Assembly (NCBI GenBank): GCA_002633005.1
Contig: NMRA01000141.1
Coordinates: forward strand, 490,326-554,325
Direction of reading: 5' to 3'
Length of the DNA stretch: 64,000 nt
From: Phoronis australis
Taxonomy: Eukaryota; Phoronida; Phoronidae
Under the pieces are notes generated by a model, which saw only the letters and a program-made list of their open reading frames with translations, did no database searches and was not told the origin of the DNA. Of this stretch, positions 12,365-24,727 are shown piece after piece; the first letter of the stretch is position 1, and each line of letters starts with the position of its first letter. Position numbers and translations under genes: made by a program.

Positions 12365-12720
12365 GTACGGCGTAGTTATGTGTTTTTGCATACTCCCGTC
12401 ATCTTTGTCCAGCTTCTGCCTTGTCCCACGGTCAACCGCAGCTGTATCTCATAAATCTATTGCAGGATCGTTGTGAAATTTGACATTTTGCGTCACAGTC
12501 ATTTTTACTTGTTCCAAGTCTGTTTTTTGAATCGGCCTGCTCAATGAATTCTGAAATCGGCAGACGTATTTCTTCTGAGGAGAGCTTAGCTGTTGGCTCC
12601 AACTACTTGGGTGGACAGCTCCAACTACCTTGACGCCCCCTAGTGGCAGTTCTTTTTTCGTCTGCAGCTGTTTCCCGAAATTCTTATAGTATCTTTGTAA
12701 AAATTGGCAAGTTGTTTGAG
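12365..12720 (+). repeat. Family C block
   Basis: CGCAGCTGTATCTCATAAA, TGCAGGATCGTTGTGAAATT and GACGCCCCCTAGTGGCAGTT mark two to three diverged units. Confidence 0.7.
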
Positions 12721-14116
12721 TCTGTTACCACCACGAAAATTTATCTTTTTATAGCATACCTGTCATACACTATATATATAGTGATATGGCGATTCCAGGA
12801 TGTCTCCAGGGGGACTGTAATTTAAAGGATAAGTATTCGCTGTTGCCCAGAAAACGGCATGTCCCTCCCCATTTTGGCTATCAAGTCCTGAAGGGGGAGG
12901 GCCTAAATATCATTGGGTAAAACACCATGCTTCACAGAGGTAAATGTCGCACACGTCTACAAATCTATACAGCTTACTGAACAAAACTTTATTTCGAAAT
13001 GTACGAACTGAAGCAAACAGTTTTTGAATTACGCAGCGAAAACAACACCGACAAACAACAAGATGGGATGAGAAATCTTCAGGGACATAACACGCATTTC
13101 AAAACGATTTGAGGTCGGGTGAACCACCAACTGCTGTCTTTTGTATCAGAAGGCATGACGAAAGTTGTCTCTGGCGTACCGTAGCTATTCCAAATGAGTT
13201 AATTTTCGAGTGATTCTAATTCTTTGGTTTACCCGGTGTACTGTAGTATTAAGCGCACTAACTCTGCCTTACACGTGCTTGTATTCTGAACAGTCGTGTC
13301 GCCGAGTCGATGGGATTTATTGTGTGAGAGTACTTACTCGGTGTGCACAAAAAGGCAGCCACATGACTGCTATACTCAAATCATTGGCCAAATGTCGCGA
13401 TTCAGTGTGAGAAATGAGATCCAATAGACCATGTATATGCTTTCTGGCAAATGATCGTGAAACTGAAGTTGAGAAACAACAAAAAGTCGCACGCTCAATC
13501 GACATAATTCGTCATTTTAAGTACGACGTTATAATGTATATACAGGCCCGAAGGACCCCCCCCCGCGCGGAAAAGGACCAGCCCAGGCCTATCCGTTAAA
13601 GATGGGATATACAGTGGGAACAACAACAAAATTGTTGCAGCTACTGGTACTGCTAACTATAATAATAACTAAGTCAGTAAGAATTTTAATTCTCGTAATC
13701 ATCGGGCCGTACCCGGTCAACTTCGCCCGAAAGCTGTTTGATGATAGGATCGTGCAGCCGATTAGAGGAGCCTTTATGTTATTCATGGGCATTGAACGCA
13801 CGTGATGGTTACAACATAGGGTAACACGGGTTTCTAGAAGTACAATGTCTATACCTAAATAAGTTATAGGCCTATAGCAGCGAGAGAGCTCTCAAAAGGT
13901 AGTGCCAAGAAACAAAATAGCAGAAAGTAGGTTCGTTATCTGTTATTTTGATAGTGGCAGACATTGTCAAATTTCCAGTTGGTTATGGATTGGTGGATGA
14001 CATGCATGTGTTTACACGTGTGTGCGTTTCCATTCTTTGAAATTCAGTACAAACCGATGATAATTACTTCACAATAGGCAGTCCTCCGTCGTTGCTAAAA
14101 ATCTAACATTTAACCG

Positions 14117-14262
14117 CATGGGCGGCGCCCTACAGAGGGTCGGGGGGCTATAGCCCCCATTTTCCAGTGCTGGGCCGCCCATCGTCTATGGGCCGTGCAC
14201 CAAAAGGGAGTTGGGGGGGGGGGCTATTACCTCTCTCTTTTTTCAGTGCTACGCCGCCCATG
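14117..14262 (-). mobile_element. Dimeric palindromic mini-element (MITE-like), copy 1
   Basis: The element starts CATGGGCGGCGCC and ends GCCGCCCATG and holds two similar halves of about 70 bp, each a GC-rich palindrome around GGGGGCTATAGCCCCC. Relative to the copies at 16446, 17256 and 45470 it is reversed. Confidence 0.75.
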
Positions 14263-15187
14263 AACTATCGTATTTTCTTCCACTGCATGAGAAAAACCCC
14301 GACGACCATGTTCATATTATTTGGGAAAAGTAGGTCTAGACCTAATAAAAACTGTGGCCAATGAAGGTCTTCTCTTGTCAATCAGTGACAATGGCGCACA
14401 CTCACAGGCGATACGAGCAACAAATTTGGTGGAAAAGATTTCCAATGTTATTTATATAGATTATTACATGTTCTCAGTCGTTATCCCCCTTATCTAGGGC
14501 CCGAGTGGATTTTGGAGAATTATCGCCCGAGGGGCTCTGTGAAATGGTGCGACTTGGACATGGATTTGATGTATGTATCGTGGTTGACAATTCATCGATA
14601 TTCCTACTTCATATTCTCTTAAAAATTCAAGTACCTACTCATTTTCCGTATTCGAAAGACATGCAGGCAATTTCGCATGCGCATGAAATCTGGGCGTTGT
14701 TTGAGCACAGGTACACCACCTAGCATGTAATAACCGAAGTGTTGTTTATTTTTGCAGGTAAAAGTGTATCTGATACACAAGTCCGAAATTTTAGATCTCT
14801 TCGGAGTAGTGAACCTTCGGAATAATGAACCTTCAGAGTAGTGAACCTTTGGAATAGTAGGCTGTTCCCATTTCCAGCGATGTAAACAAGTTAAGTAACA
14901 CGCAAAATACAACCAGATCAAAATATTCAAGTCGACCATTCTTCGATTAAATATTTCCGTCCGAGTAATGAGGTGTAATCACTCATTTAAGTACGCCCGG
15001 TATGAAAATTTGGCAGGGGGTAACGCGGGAACGTTCTTTCTGGACCACATTACATCCGAATTTGGGTCCCATTCTTTGTGAGCAACCGTCAGCCATCCTT
15101 ATTTCTGGTATTACGAATTCTGATCTTGGTAACATGGAGCTGAGAGTCCGCGTCGTTGTGTATACAGATTTCTCCCCTGCGTCAAGG

Positions 15188-15428
15188 CATGCGCGCACCG
15201 GCCAGCCTAAAACAATGAGGGTGCTCAAATTTTTATAATGTGGACCTTTTGCTAAGATTCACAGAGTACGTTAAGAGCTTTGAATTGTGCATTCGCCGAA
15301 TTTTGGTAGCTCCTGCCTTTTTAGTGGACTTTTGTATCGTATTCTACTTTTTTTTTTCGGAGTTTTTGTTTCTCTGAGGCGGACCTTTTTGCCGCACCCC
15401 CCCCCCCCCTCCCCCTGGGTGCGCGCAT
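15188..15428. mobile_element. MITE with ATGCGCGCACC termini, copy 1
   Basis: The termini are inverted repeats: CATGCGCGCACC on the left and GGGTGCGCGCAT on the right. The interior shares CTTTTTAGTGGACTTTTGT and TCTCTGAGGCGGACCTTTTT with 18931-19189. It ends about 330 bp downstream of the IL-17 stop codon. Confidence 0.72.
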
Positions 15429-15759
15429 ACGAAGGCTTTACCTAGTACTCTACAGTGTCCGACGACGTTTGCAAAATATCAAAGGCTCACCGTAGTAGAA
15501 ATTCAAACTACCCCCCGCGCAATGCTGGATACGGGCCTGATTTATATAATTATCTAATAATGTACATGACAACGTCACACGAAAATGGACGAACTTTGTA
15601 TCGAACGAGCATGAAGTTATGGTACCGGTAGTTTCTCTTTAACTTCGCCTTGCGTGATTTACGTTTGGAGATCATTAGTTCTACTTACTTTCATAACAAT
15701 TATACACAGACCTAAAGTTCGAGATGATGTTTGTGTATGTACGATAATTACATAAAGTT

Positions 15760-16341
15760 TTATCCAACTTTGGTACATGTGCAACCAGCACTGACTTCCA
15801 AAATCATCCGCTCCCATTTCTGCACTCTGCGACCGCGCCAACTTTCGCATTCGTTGTCAGTTCGGTAGAGCACTCGCGTCGGGACCGGAATGGGACGACA
15901 GTGGTTCCCCGTCAGGCTGCGGCCTCTGGAGGTAACGCAAAATTTGCACTCACATATGGCTTGAACAATAGTTTGAGGGTAGCGCTTGTTGTCCATATAC
16001 TCCCGGTACTCGTAAGGGCAATCGCTGCGCTTCCTGGTCGCACCCGTGCTCGTGCTGATTTCTCTGCATGTCATGTTCTCTTGTTGATTTTCGTGCCAAG
16101 TGTGATTGAAGGACCGCACGTTGTTGGTGGATACGCCGTCGAGGAGCTCGTAGGAGACGTGATTTCTCTCGTTCTTGTACATTTGAGAGTATTTTTCTCG
16201 CTGGTAGATCAGCAAGTCGTCCGGGCTCAGCTCCTCGCAAGGTGGACTGTTTTCTACTGATCGCATACGACGCGATTCTTTTGACCGACACTGTGTGACC
16301 ATCGCCGCCAATGTTTGAAATAGCAGAAGATTTACCAGCGT
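15760..16341 (-). CDS. Interleukin-17-like secreted cytokine, main exon
   Basis: IL-17 proteins are secreted cystine-knot cytokines that signal through IL-17 receptors; invertebrates use them in epithelial and immune responses. The last 95 residues carry the family pattern: CPYEYREYMD, N-RYP-TIV-A-C-C-FC, then HCRPIPVP-RVLYR, a further Cys and Trp, and a final GCTCTK. By exon numbering the Cys are at 108, 130, 132, 135, 148, 165, 187 and 189, as in invertebrate IL-17. The frame opens right after an acceptor (TGCTCTGTTCTAG, ending 16342). Its first 17 residues (TLVNLLLFQTLAAMVTQ) look like most of a signal peptide, so the start Met is probably in a short upstream exon that I did not find. The first in-frame ATG of this exon (16302) would cut into that hydrophobic stretch. 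An N-glycosylation site (NMT) and several Cys lie before the knot. 193 residues in this exon. Confidence 0.88.
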   Translation of the reverse strand, partial: TLVNLLLFQTLAAMVTQCRSKESRRMRSVENSPPCEELSPDDLLIYQREKYSQMYKNERNHVSYELLDGVSTNNVRSFNHTWHENQQENMTCREISTSTGATRKRSDCPYEYREYMDNKRYPQTIVQAICECKFCVTSRGRSLTGNHCRPIPVPTRVLYRTDNECESWRGRRVQKWERMILEVSAGCTCTKVG

Positions 16342-16445
16342 CTAGAACAGAGCAATTTCAATGTTCAATATCCTGCCATCAAATTGCATTTATGTCAAAG
16401 GTGCTGTAAGCCCGTCTTTCAAAAAAAACTACCATTGGGCAAATG

Positions 16446-16580
16446 CATGAACGGCGCAGCACTGAAGGCTATACAGCCCCAAACCCCCTATGGTGCGCTG
16501 CCGATGTGACCATGGGCGTCGCAGCACTGAAATAAGTAGGGGGCTATAGCCCTCCAGCCCCCTATGGTGCGCCGCCCATG
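16446..16580 (+). mobile_element. Dimeric palindromic mini-element, copy 2
   Basis: It holds two units, each with GGCGCAGCACTGAA-like and CCCCCTATGGTGCGC words, bounded by CATG-ACGGCGC and GCGCCGCCCATG. It lies about 100 bp upstream of the IL-17 exon on that gene's strand, so probably in its intron or promoter region. Confidence 0.75.
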
Positions 16581-17255
16581 CAATATGACATTAGTTTCAA
16601 TTTGTTCCTTTCTCCTGTTGGACGTGATGCCCAAGCTCAGAAAACGCTGCCATTGCTCGATCGCCAGTGGTCAATCCGCCGGGTCAAGACAAGTTACTGA
16701 GTGTGGTCTTGTGTAACGATATGTCATGTCTTCCCTTGCCGGGAAATCTTTTCTGATTCGAGTAAGGAACAAGACGAGATAAACTTTACAATAGCAAGTG
16801 GTCAAAATTAAATCTTATCTTTTTACAATTTCTGAGGGTTCGTAGCGATTTAGACAAGTAGAGGATTGACATAGTGGAAATTGTGATAAAACTGTGCCGA
16901 GCTATCATCATTACCGTCGTCACTTAGAACATGCAAGTTTGATGACCGGCCGGTGGTGGTGTTAGCCGAGGGACGTGGCATCAGCCGAGAGACAGTGATG
17001 ACGGAGAACTGCAAGCTAACCGTGGCTGGATCCGAGCATAAGAAATAATAAAAAACATGAAGGGGTATACAAACAAAAAAGTTTGCGAAAAGCTTAGATA
17101 GATATCTAAACTTTTTTGAGTGCTCTCATTTTTGTTAAAAAAATATTTCGCATTTTCTTCAGCGAGTTTTCAAAATGGAAAAATGTATATCGTTCCGCCA
17201 AGGCCACTTCATGGTTCTTACCAATCTGAAATAACTCCACATTCGGTGAATTTTA
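16581..17255. other. Intergenic, no gene seen
   Basis: AT-rich sequence without a recognisable coding exon. The missing first exon of the IL-17 gene could lie here or further right, but I cannot point to it. Confidence 0.35.
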
Positions 17256-17406
17256 CATGGGCGGGGCAGCACTGAAAAAAGTGGGAGGCTAAAGCCCCTC
17301 AGCCCCCCTGTGGTGCACCGCCTATAGACCATGTGCGGCCTAGCACTGAAAAAGTGGGGAGCTACAGCCTCTCCCCCCCCCAGCCCCCTATGGTGCGCCG
17401 CCAATG
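17256..17406 (+). mobile_element. Dimeric palindromic mini-element, copy 3
   Basis: This is the same two-unit structure as 16446-16580, with GCAGCACTGAAAAAAGTGGG, a middle joint GCACCGCCTATAGACCATG and an end GCGCCGCCAATG. The joint is shared with the copy at 45470-45611. Confidence 0.77.
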
Positions 17407-18930
17407 TTTTACTGGTCGTTGATTAAATTCTGTGAACTCTGCTAGGTATATTTTGGCGATGGACATTATCATTTATTCATGTGAAGTACTTTATCCGCAA
17501 AATATAAGTAAAACTAGGCCTACTTCTGGAAACTCTTGACGTTGCTTAGCTTGGCCTCGTTCCTAGCACGGGGGTAGTGTAAATGTTTTGTCAGCCTCTG
17601 TCATTCATTTGCCACTGACAGCGGAGGTGAAGGTGAAAGTACCACCGCAGACTGAGACTTACAGTTGAGCTGTCTGCCTTGAATGAACTATAGCTGAGCT
17701 GGCAGCTTGGCCAGGCAGGCATGATACACGACAACAGCGGCTCATTCATATAGTTGTTTTCGCCTGAGGGTGAGTTTTAGGCTACTATAAGCCCCGCCCC
17801 CTTCCATTATGAAAAGCAACATTTGATTTAGACCATTTACTGCTACAAAACAAATTAATTCTCAAATTGTTCCTCCAGAATCAAATTCGAGATGATTTCT
17901 GGACTTCGGAAGAAGTAACGGTTGGTTGAGGCTTTTGGTTGTTACTGCGTGTTCATGGTCAAAGTCAACAAGGAACTGTCTTGTTCTTTGCAAACCGAAA
18001 AATTGCTTCTTATCCGAGTAAGGGACAAGCCGAGGAAAATTTTTCATCGGTAAAATATGGTCTAAATCAGGAGTTCGTTTCTTGGACGGAACTCGGATTT
18101 ATAGCGGTTTTCAATTGGGTTAAGCATATTCTTGGTTTTCTGGTGCGGTACTGGCATTGAAATATCACGGGGATTTCCTAAAAATACTCTGCATCCAGTA
18201 CATATTTTGAGAAAAAGGTGAAAACATTTTTTGTAATGCATTTCTGCTATTTCTGAAGATATATCCTGGATGTACATTTGGTATATTAGAAAGATCAATA
18301 AGCACATGTTGCACTTTGTTTATCAGCGTTACGGTCACGATGATATAGGGACTAACATGATGATAGCATCACGCTTGATTTAAAGTTGGTTTTTGATATA
18401 TACCAACGGTAACATTATTATAAATCACGACATGCGTAGTACGATATTCTCATTAATGAATTTCGTTTGCGTGGCTTATTGTGAAAAGGAGTAAAAGATT
18501 TTGAAAAAGAACTAAATCGTTTTCTGGTGTGGGGGGTCACCAAAAAAACATCCAAGGGCCGTAGCCAGAAGGATTTCGACATTTGGTGCTCTCCTCTGAA
18601 AATTTCTAAAAAAGTTAATTTGTTTTTAAAATTTGTGACATCAGTGAAGGAGAGACGTCACCCGGCCGACCATTGCAGATAAGGTGCAAATCTACATTTG
18701 CATTGCTGCAATGCGAGAGGAGTATGCCCTCTCTGCCGTGATGACCCCGTCTGGATCAGCCCCTACTGATTAGCCACTTTTTGTACGAACACCGGAAAAC
18801 TGCTTTAAATTGGTCTACACTAGAAAAATGCATTGCTTGATTGACCTACTTTTTAAAGAGTCAGCCTTCCCTCAGTTCATCAAGATAAGAATAACAATAC
18901 ATTGCTTACGACAGCACTATTTGCCCTTTT
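17407..18930. other. Intergenic, no gene seen
   Basis: Only short open frames are present (for example 17939-18160 and the opposite 18062-18307). None has a recognisable domain or convincing splice context. Confidence 0.35.
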
Positions 18931-19189
18931 CATGCGCGCACCCTGCCTTTAATATGGGGGGCTCGAATCTCTGACAAAGTGCCCCTTTCGCTTACAAAAA
19001 AGCGGGAGGACCAAAAAAACGGGGTACCACCTTCAGGTCCGTCTTTAAACTGTGCGTCTGCGCCTTTTTAGTGGACTTTTGTCTCGTTTCCTCGGACCTT
19101 TTGTTTCTCTGAGGCGGACCTTTTTACCCACTTTGCCAAATGGGGCGGGGGGTTAATTCGAGCCCCCCGAGCCCCTGGGTGCGCGCATG
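18931..19189. mobile_element. MITE with ATGCGCGCACC termini, copy 2
   Basis: The termini CATGCGCGCACCC and GGGTGCGCGCATG are perfect inverted repeats. The interior matches 15188-15428 in the GTGGACTTTTGTCTCG and GAGGCGGACCTTTTT words. Confidence 0.8.
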
Positions 19190-19520
19190 CTTTCTTTCAA
19201 TTTCTTGGTGTTGGTATTGCAACTCAATTTTGCCTGCAGTCAATGACGAGATAATGATAACGTGTTGCATTGTGGGTGAATTCATTAGAATCTGGGTGAT
19301 ACTATGCTATTTCAGGACGGTGGAAGCGATAGCCGGAATGGGGCTCCGAGCGTGTGGTGTTTGAGACTTTGAGGCGCAGGTGACGATCTGAGAGACGGAG
19401 TTAAGACCTGGAGTAAGGAGGTGACACCCTCCCGGGGATGGAATGCTTCTCACACGAGAAGTCGAGGTTATTGCGTTATTACCCGCTGGATACATGGCTA
19501 CATTCATTCTTTGCACACTG

Positions 19521-19640
19521 TGTACCAACGAGAGCTAAACATATTTGAATATTTTCACAAATTGTGCTTATAGTAAGTTCTATGTACCAACGAGAGCTAA
19601 GCATGTTCGAATGTTTTTTTCACAAATTGGGATATTTTTT
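19521..19640. repeat. 62-bp tandem duplication
   Basis: TGTACCAACGAGAGCTAA occurs at 19521 and 19583. The flanking TTCGAATGTTTT / TTTGAATATTTT and CACAAATTG words are also repeated, giving two diverged 62-bp units. Confidence 0.8.
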
Positions 19641-22107
19641 TTCAAAGATGGCGGCTTGTAGTTAATGTTAAAGTTTTATCTCAGAAACCCTCTCCCGTTC
19701 ATGAAGAAACTTAATCAAGACACGGTTTCCACGAATATAGTTTGGTAAACAAATTCGGCCTTGTTACGTACACAGTTTCCAGGAATTCTCAAAGCGATTT
19801 ATTTGCAAAGTAAATAAAATATGAAACGTACAAAATTGATGACGACCTATTACCAAGAATCATACGCTGTTATAAAACATTCGTCTTATCAATACTTATT
19901 TCTGGCGAAAAATACCGCACTGTTATGATTAGATGATAGAAAACTGTTATAATGCCGTGCAAATTTCGATTAAATCAGACATCATTAATTCGTTTCGTAG
20001 AACGAATTAAGTGTTTTTTCGCAACGTCGGAAGAACAGTTCACGTAAGTTGTTTCAAAAGGATAGATGTACTGTATTTTTCGGTATTAAACATTACTATG
20101 TGACTGCCAATTGAAGGTGAGCCTATAGAGTCAATTTATGAATTCTTGGCAATCTTTCGGGAATTTTCATTCGGATCGAATTCTCCAGCTAAAGTTATCG
20201 TGTGGTTCCCAGTCAATTCCTTTTAAGGACAACTCGCTTAGTTTTGGACGACAATTTTGATGTAATAGATCTTAAAAGAATTTGGACAATTCTTTCTGGA
20301 AAAGTATCAACTCGCTCCCGTCTAACTTAGGACTAAAAAATATTCACCAGTATCAGCCCCAGCACGCATTCGCGTTTAGGATCTCAGCTTTCACAGTCGG
20401 ACACTTTAGTATCGGAGTTAAGCCTCTCTAGGGAAGTAGACGAGTACTGAAGGGGCATTAAAGAGATGGATGAACGGGCCAAGATGGGTTTCCGCAAATG
20501 ACTGGCAGCCAACCGCGAAAATTTGTTGACATAAAGTCACAAAAACACATTGGATTTTATTGTTTTGCAGGTACGATCAAAGGTAATGAATTCAAAAATT
20601 CTATCCTTTTCAACAATAATCCACTAAAAGGGTTAAAGGCTGCCACGACCAAAGGTGGTGATCAGGCATTGATAATAAACCAAAACTCCAATTCTATTGT
20701 ATTTTATGACTGTATTACCTATTTTATATATCATGGTCGAATAGGTAATATTTGATTTGTAATGATAGCCTTGTGGAAGATGAAGGGCATATTTCTTGCT
20801 AATAAAGGATGTGATGAGCTCAGGTCACGTGTCATGACGGAAGTTCAGTGGCATGACCAAAATCAAGAATCTTTCAAACGCCTGTTAGTGGCTCTAGATA
20901 TGTCTAAATTTCTGTTTGTGTATTTTGCCTATTGAAAAAAGAAAACTTTTAAAGGCGTTAACTGCGTATGCAAATGTGCCTCAATAGATCGGCTGTTGTT
21001 GCACTTTGTGTCAGAGGCCTTTGACATAATAACACTTAATAGTAATCCTCAAAAATGCGTTTTCGACCCTAAAAGCGAGTGTCCCTTTAATGAGATGTCA
21101 GAGAGCTTTGTTTCAAAATGGCGAGTGTTACAAGTGTGAGCGAAATATGAAAAATGTTTTCTTAACGGTAAATAAGATATATACCATCCCGAAACGTAAA
21201 CTTAGATGATTAAACAAATAAAACAAATTACAACTTATCTTATGGTACGCCTGACCTGGCCACATTTTACAGAGTTGTTACTGTTTGGAGAAAATGAAAA
21301 GCTTGATAATTTATTGACTTTAGATTCCTAAATACATAATGTTAGCTTATAAAGTACTCGGGTGAATGTACTGCCGAGGTAAACTGCATAAACATGACGT
21401 CACAACTTTCTGTTTCTCAAGCATCCGACATAGATGCAACTCTTCGCTATTCTTAAACTGTTGAAGGACCTTTCAAAAAAGGAAAACACAAACTCCAGTT
21501 ACGTTGAGTACTTATGGTACTTATAGCCTAGTTGAGTTTCATCCAATTAATTTTATCGTAAATTCTGATAATATTTCGTGTAATGGTATGGAAGACATAA
21601 TAGCATAGAACTAGTTGCATGATAATAGGTAGGACACGTAATGTGACGCTATCACGATTTTTCCAATCTACATTTCTCAGGAGATTGCACCGTAGGCATG
21701 ATCGTCTGTATGTCTCAATGAACTTTCTTGACAATAAAGGTATAATAAACCCGCATTCTGTATAAACAACTTCTAATTTAGACCACTTACTGTAGTAATT
21801 AAACTGGTCTTACTCATATTAGACGGGGATTCGGAGTTAGGAAAATTCTGATAATTGATGACCATGCTCGGTGCATAAAATGACCCGCTTGGTCGTTGGA
21901 CAAGCCAGTCGCCGAGCAACAAGCCACTGTCCGTTCTTCCCGAAAGCCAAATTTTATAGAATTGAATAATTGTTAAGCTTGACTTTCCCGCGGCAATGGC
22001 ATTTCATTTCTCGTCTGCTTTCTAACCGTTTAAGCTTCCATTTAAACGAATGCGGCGAATTTGAGAGATCTTTCAAAGCAGGTTCAGTTATCATCTTATG
22101 TATTTGA
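19641..22107. other. Intergenic, no gene seen
   Basis: AT-rich sequence. The 85-codon frame at 20498-20755 and the 68-codon minus frame at 21528-21734 show no domain I recognise and no convincing splice signals. Confidence 0.35.
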
Positions 22108-22116
22108 AGCTCTAAA

Positions 22117-22401
22117 ATGTTGGCGTTGCCTGCAAGCGACAATCGGCATCAACCAATCTTGACCGCAGAATATATGTGCAGTACTCGAAACGTCTTGAGC
22201 AAATACCCTACTTACCTCACAGTCAAATGTCAATACCCAGAAGGAAAACATTGCGCTGTAGAAATCAAAAAAATTAAAACCAAGGGAAGTACTTACTTTT
22301 ACGTCCATTGCGCCTTTGGAAAGTCAGAGTGTCATGCACAACCTACCACGGTCGATCTTTGCTTTTGCAGTAAGATCTACTACCGCTCACCAGCGTTTTA
22401 A
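22117..22401 (+). other. Unassigned Cys-containing open frame (possible exon)
   Basis: A 94-codon frame, or an exon beginning after GACCGCAG near 22168, encodes a hydrophilic stretch with seven Cys, including VKCQYPEGKHC and VHCAFGKSEC. Composition looks more protein-like than the surrounding frames, but I do not recognise a family and cannot find partner exons. It may be chance. Confidence 0.2.
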
Positions 22402-22907
22402 TATTACTCTTCCCAAACTGTTTTGAGATTCTTCAAGTGCACCGCCGAGAACCAGCAATCAAAGTTGCATGTTTTGGTGGATAGAGCGAAGAATGTTGGA
22501 GACAGTGAATGCCTCTGTTGGTAATTAATCCACTATTCTTACTATGAGTAAACCGTGTAGGTTTGCGTTCTCTCGAAGTGAATACTGACACAGTCGGTGA
22601 CATGCTCCTATATATACGTAATCAACAGGTAGAAGACGGCGGAACTCGTGCATTTTAAGGAAACACCTTATCATGTGTAAAGACACGCCCCCTTTGAGCG
22701 CTGCTGCGAGTCATTTTTCCTCTTCCAGTCCCATGTGATAGGAGTCATCAAAGGTGGAAATATCTCTTCGTTAAATCTCTTTCCGATGCAATCTCTCAAT
22801 GGGAAACCTGAATAACTAAGACAGTGCCACTCTGGCATAGTCATGGTCAGTTACAACAACCTGTACAAAGATAGAACGTTTATAACCTTGTCAGTTTGTC
22901 GTGTGAT

Positions 22908-23264
22908 TCACTGGTGATTCTTTGCAACTACACTAATTCTTAGTAAGTATGAAGTCATTTCTTTTTCGCCATTGTCTTCGTTGTTTTTGTCCTCGTTCTT
23001 CATTTTTTGTATGTTAACAGAGGGCTTGCGTTTTTTGTTGTTCGCCCTATATGAAGAGTTGCTTTCATTACTACAGTAACTACTGCTGCTACAGTGGTTG
23101 TGTTTTTCGTTACAGTCTTCTTTATGATTAGTGCATAAAGCCATGGACCTTAACTTAAATCTATTTACTTTATGATATACTTCATATGGATCACTGACTT
23201 GTCGAGTTGGCACAACAGCCAACAAAAATATACGCCACACATTACACGAAAAAGCGAAACTCAT
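22908..23264 (-). other. Possible small secreted protein, hypothetical
   Basis: The 118-codon frame starts with ATG and a signal-peptide-like stretch (VWRIFLLAVV), then turns strongly hydrophilic with Ser/Cys-rich and Lys/Asn/Glu-rich segments. No family is recognised. The low-complexity tail could equally come from AT-rich non-coding DNA, so this is only a candidate. Confidence 0.2.
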
Positions 23265-23507
23265 TATCAGTACTCTACATGTTGCATAACATTTGACTTC
23301 TCTGATTGTGGTCTAAGCACACGTCGCGTCCACATTTTACAAGGCTATTACGATTTGCACATCGAAATTTTGTCAAGGTTTGGATCACACAACGAGGTAC
23401 CTCAAGTAACTCGTACAAATATAATCAACTTTAAATAAAATAAAAATCTGATTTTATGCTTTTATTATGAGTTGTACTAATATAATACAATTACACAAAT
23501 TTGAATG

Positions 23508-23724
23508 CATGGGCGCCTCCAGGGGGCTCGAAGGAGCCCCCCAATTTCGCGGCGAATTGGGCAAAAAGGTCCGCCTCAGTGAAACAAAAAGTCCTAGTAA
23601 ACGAGACATAAGTCCACGGTTCGTGGGCCTGAACCTAGTGGTCCCGTTTTTTTGTTCTTTTAGTAAAAGTTCGGCATATCGAAAAATTCAAGCCCCCCTA
23701 TATTTTAGGCTGGGTGCGCCCATG
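23508..23724. mobile_element. MITE with ATGGGCGC termini, copy 3
   Basis: The copy begins CATGGGCGCCTCC and ends GGGTGCGCCCATG. Its interior is the reverse complement of the other copies (AAAAAGGTCCGCCTCAGTGA). It is more diverged than 15188 and 18931. Confidence 0.72.
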
Positions 23725-24197
23725 GAATGGTTTCATTTGGTATAACAACATGAGAAAATAATTATCGTGACGTAATTAATACAAAATGAAGAAAACCATG
23801 GAAAACAGACAAAACTAATTTTGTCAATTTTATGTTGAAAAACAATCATGGGAGAACGATCAAATTTAGGTTTGGCATCCACGCAAACCAATTTGTACTT
23901 GAGCACAAAATTATAGAAACCTATCTTGAGTTCACACAAAACTACAACGGAAAATGTCAAAAACAATTTCAAGTTCGATTTTGAGTACAAAATTCGGGAT
24001 GTCAGCTACCTCCACTTTAGCTCCTTCAGATCGGTGCCGTTTTTCGGACCCCCCCCCNTTGAGTATAAGCATTATTTGACAAAACTAGCTCGGCTGAAGT
24101 AAACAATATAATTCTACATGCTTCTGATTTCAGTAAATATAGACTTTTATTGAGTTAAATTATTGCTTTGTAGACATTTGACTTGATATGAAGACTA

Positions 24198-24404
24198 GGG
24201 TCCCGTTCCAAGAAACTGACTAAGATTTGCCTAACTTCTTAACTTTAAAACTTCCACATCAGGTAAGATAGTCAAACTTAAGACCAAGTCAAGCTTAAGA
24301 TCTCTTTTTTGAAACGGTGTTGAGAAAAAAATTTGAATTTTATCTTAAAATTGGATGAAATTTAAGATTTATCTTAGCTAAGTCAGTTTTCTAGGAACGG
24401 GCCC
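24198..24404. mobile_element. Foldback MITE, family F copy 1
   Basis: The ends are inverted repeats: GGGTCCCGTTCCAAGAAACT on the left and the complement of TTTTCTAGGAACGGGCCC on the right. The interior is rich in CTTAAG/TTAAGAT words, so the whole 207 bp can fold back on itself. A diverged relative is at 57415-57663. Confidence 0.75.
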
Positions 24405-24727
24405 TTGCGTTACATAATCTTAAGGACATTTGTTCCATTTTCCATATATGTGCTCCATGGCATGCAAAACTATCCAGAAAAAGATAAAGTGGGGGTGCTG
24501 TCGAACTTTTTTAGAAATAGCCATCACAAGAGCAGTTTTTGGTGAGGGCTCTTTCTAAATTCGGTGTTAGGGACAGATTTCCACAAATTTGTCGGATCAT
24601 CTTTCGTTGCAAAGACAATACAGCGGAACGGTGAAATTTATTTTGTCAATACTCTCATCAAAGCAGTTACGAAAAATGTTAAACTGTCGTCATCGAATTT
24701 ATTGTGAAAATTGCAAAATGTAGGCCT

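Larger units (their letters stand above)
10961..14116. other. Intergenic stretch, no gene seen
   Basis: Apart from the poly(A) candidate and the family C copy at 12365-12720, I see only short open frames with no recognisable domain. The 98-codon minus-strand frame at 12019-12315 resembles nothing I know. A C-rich run lies near 13555. Confidence 0.4.
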
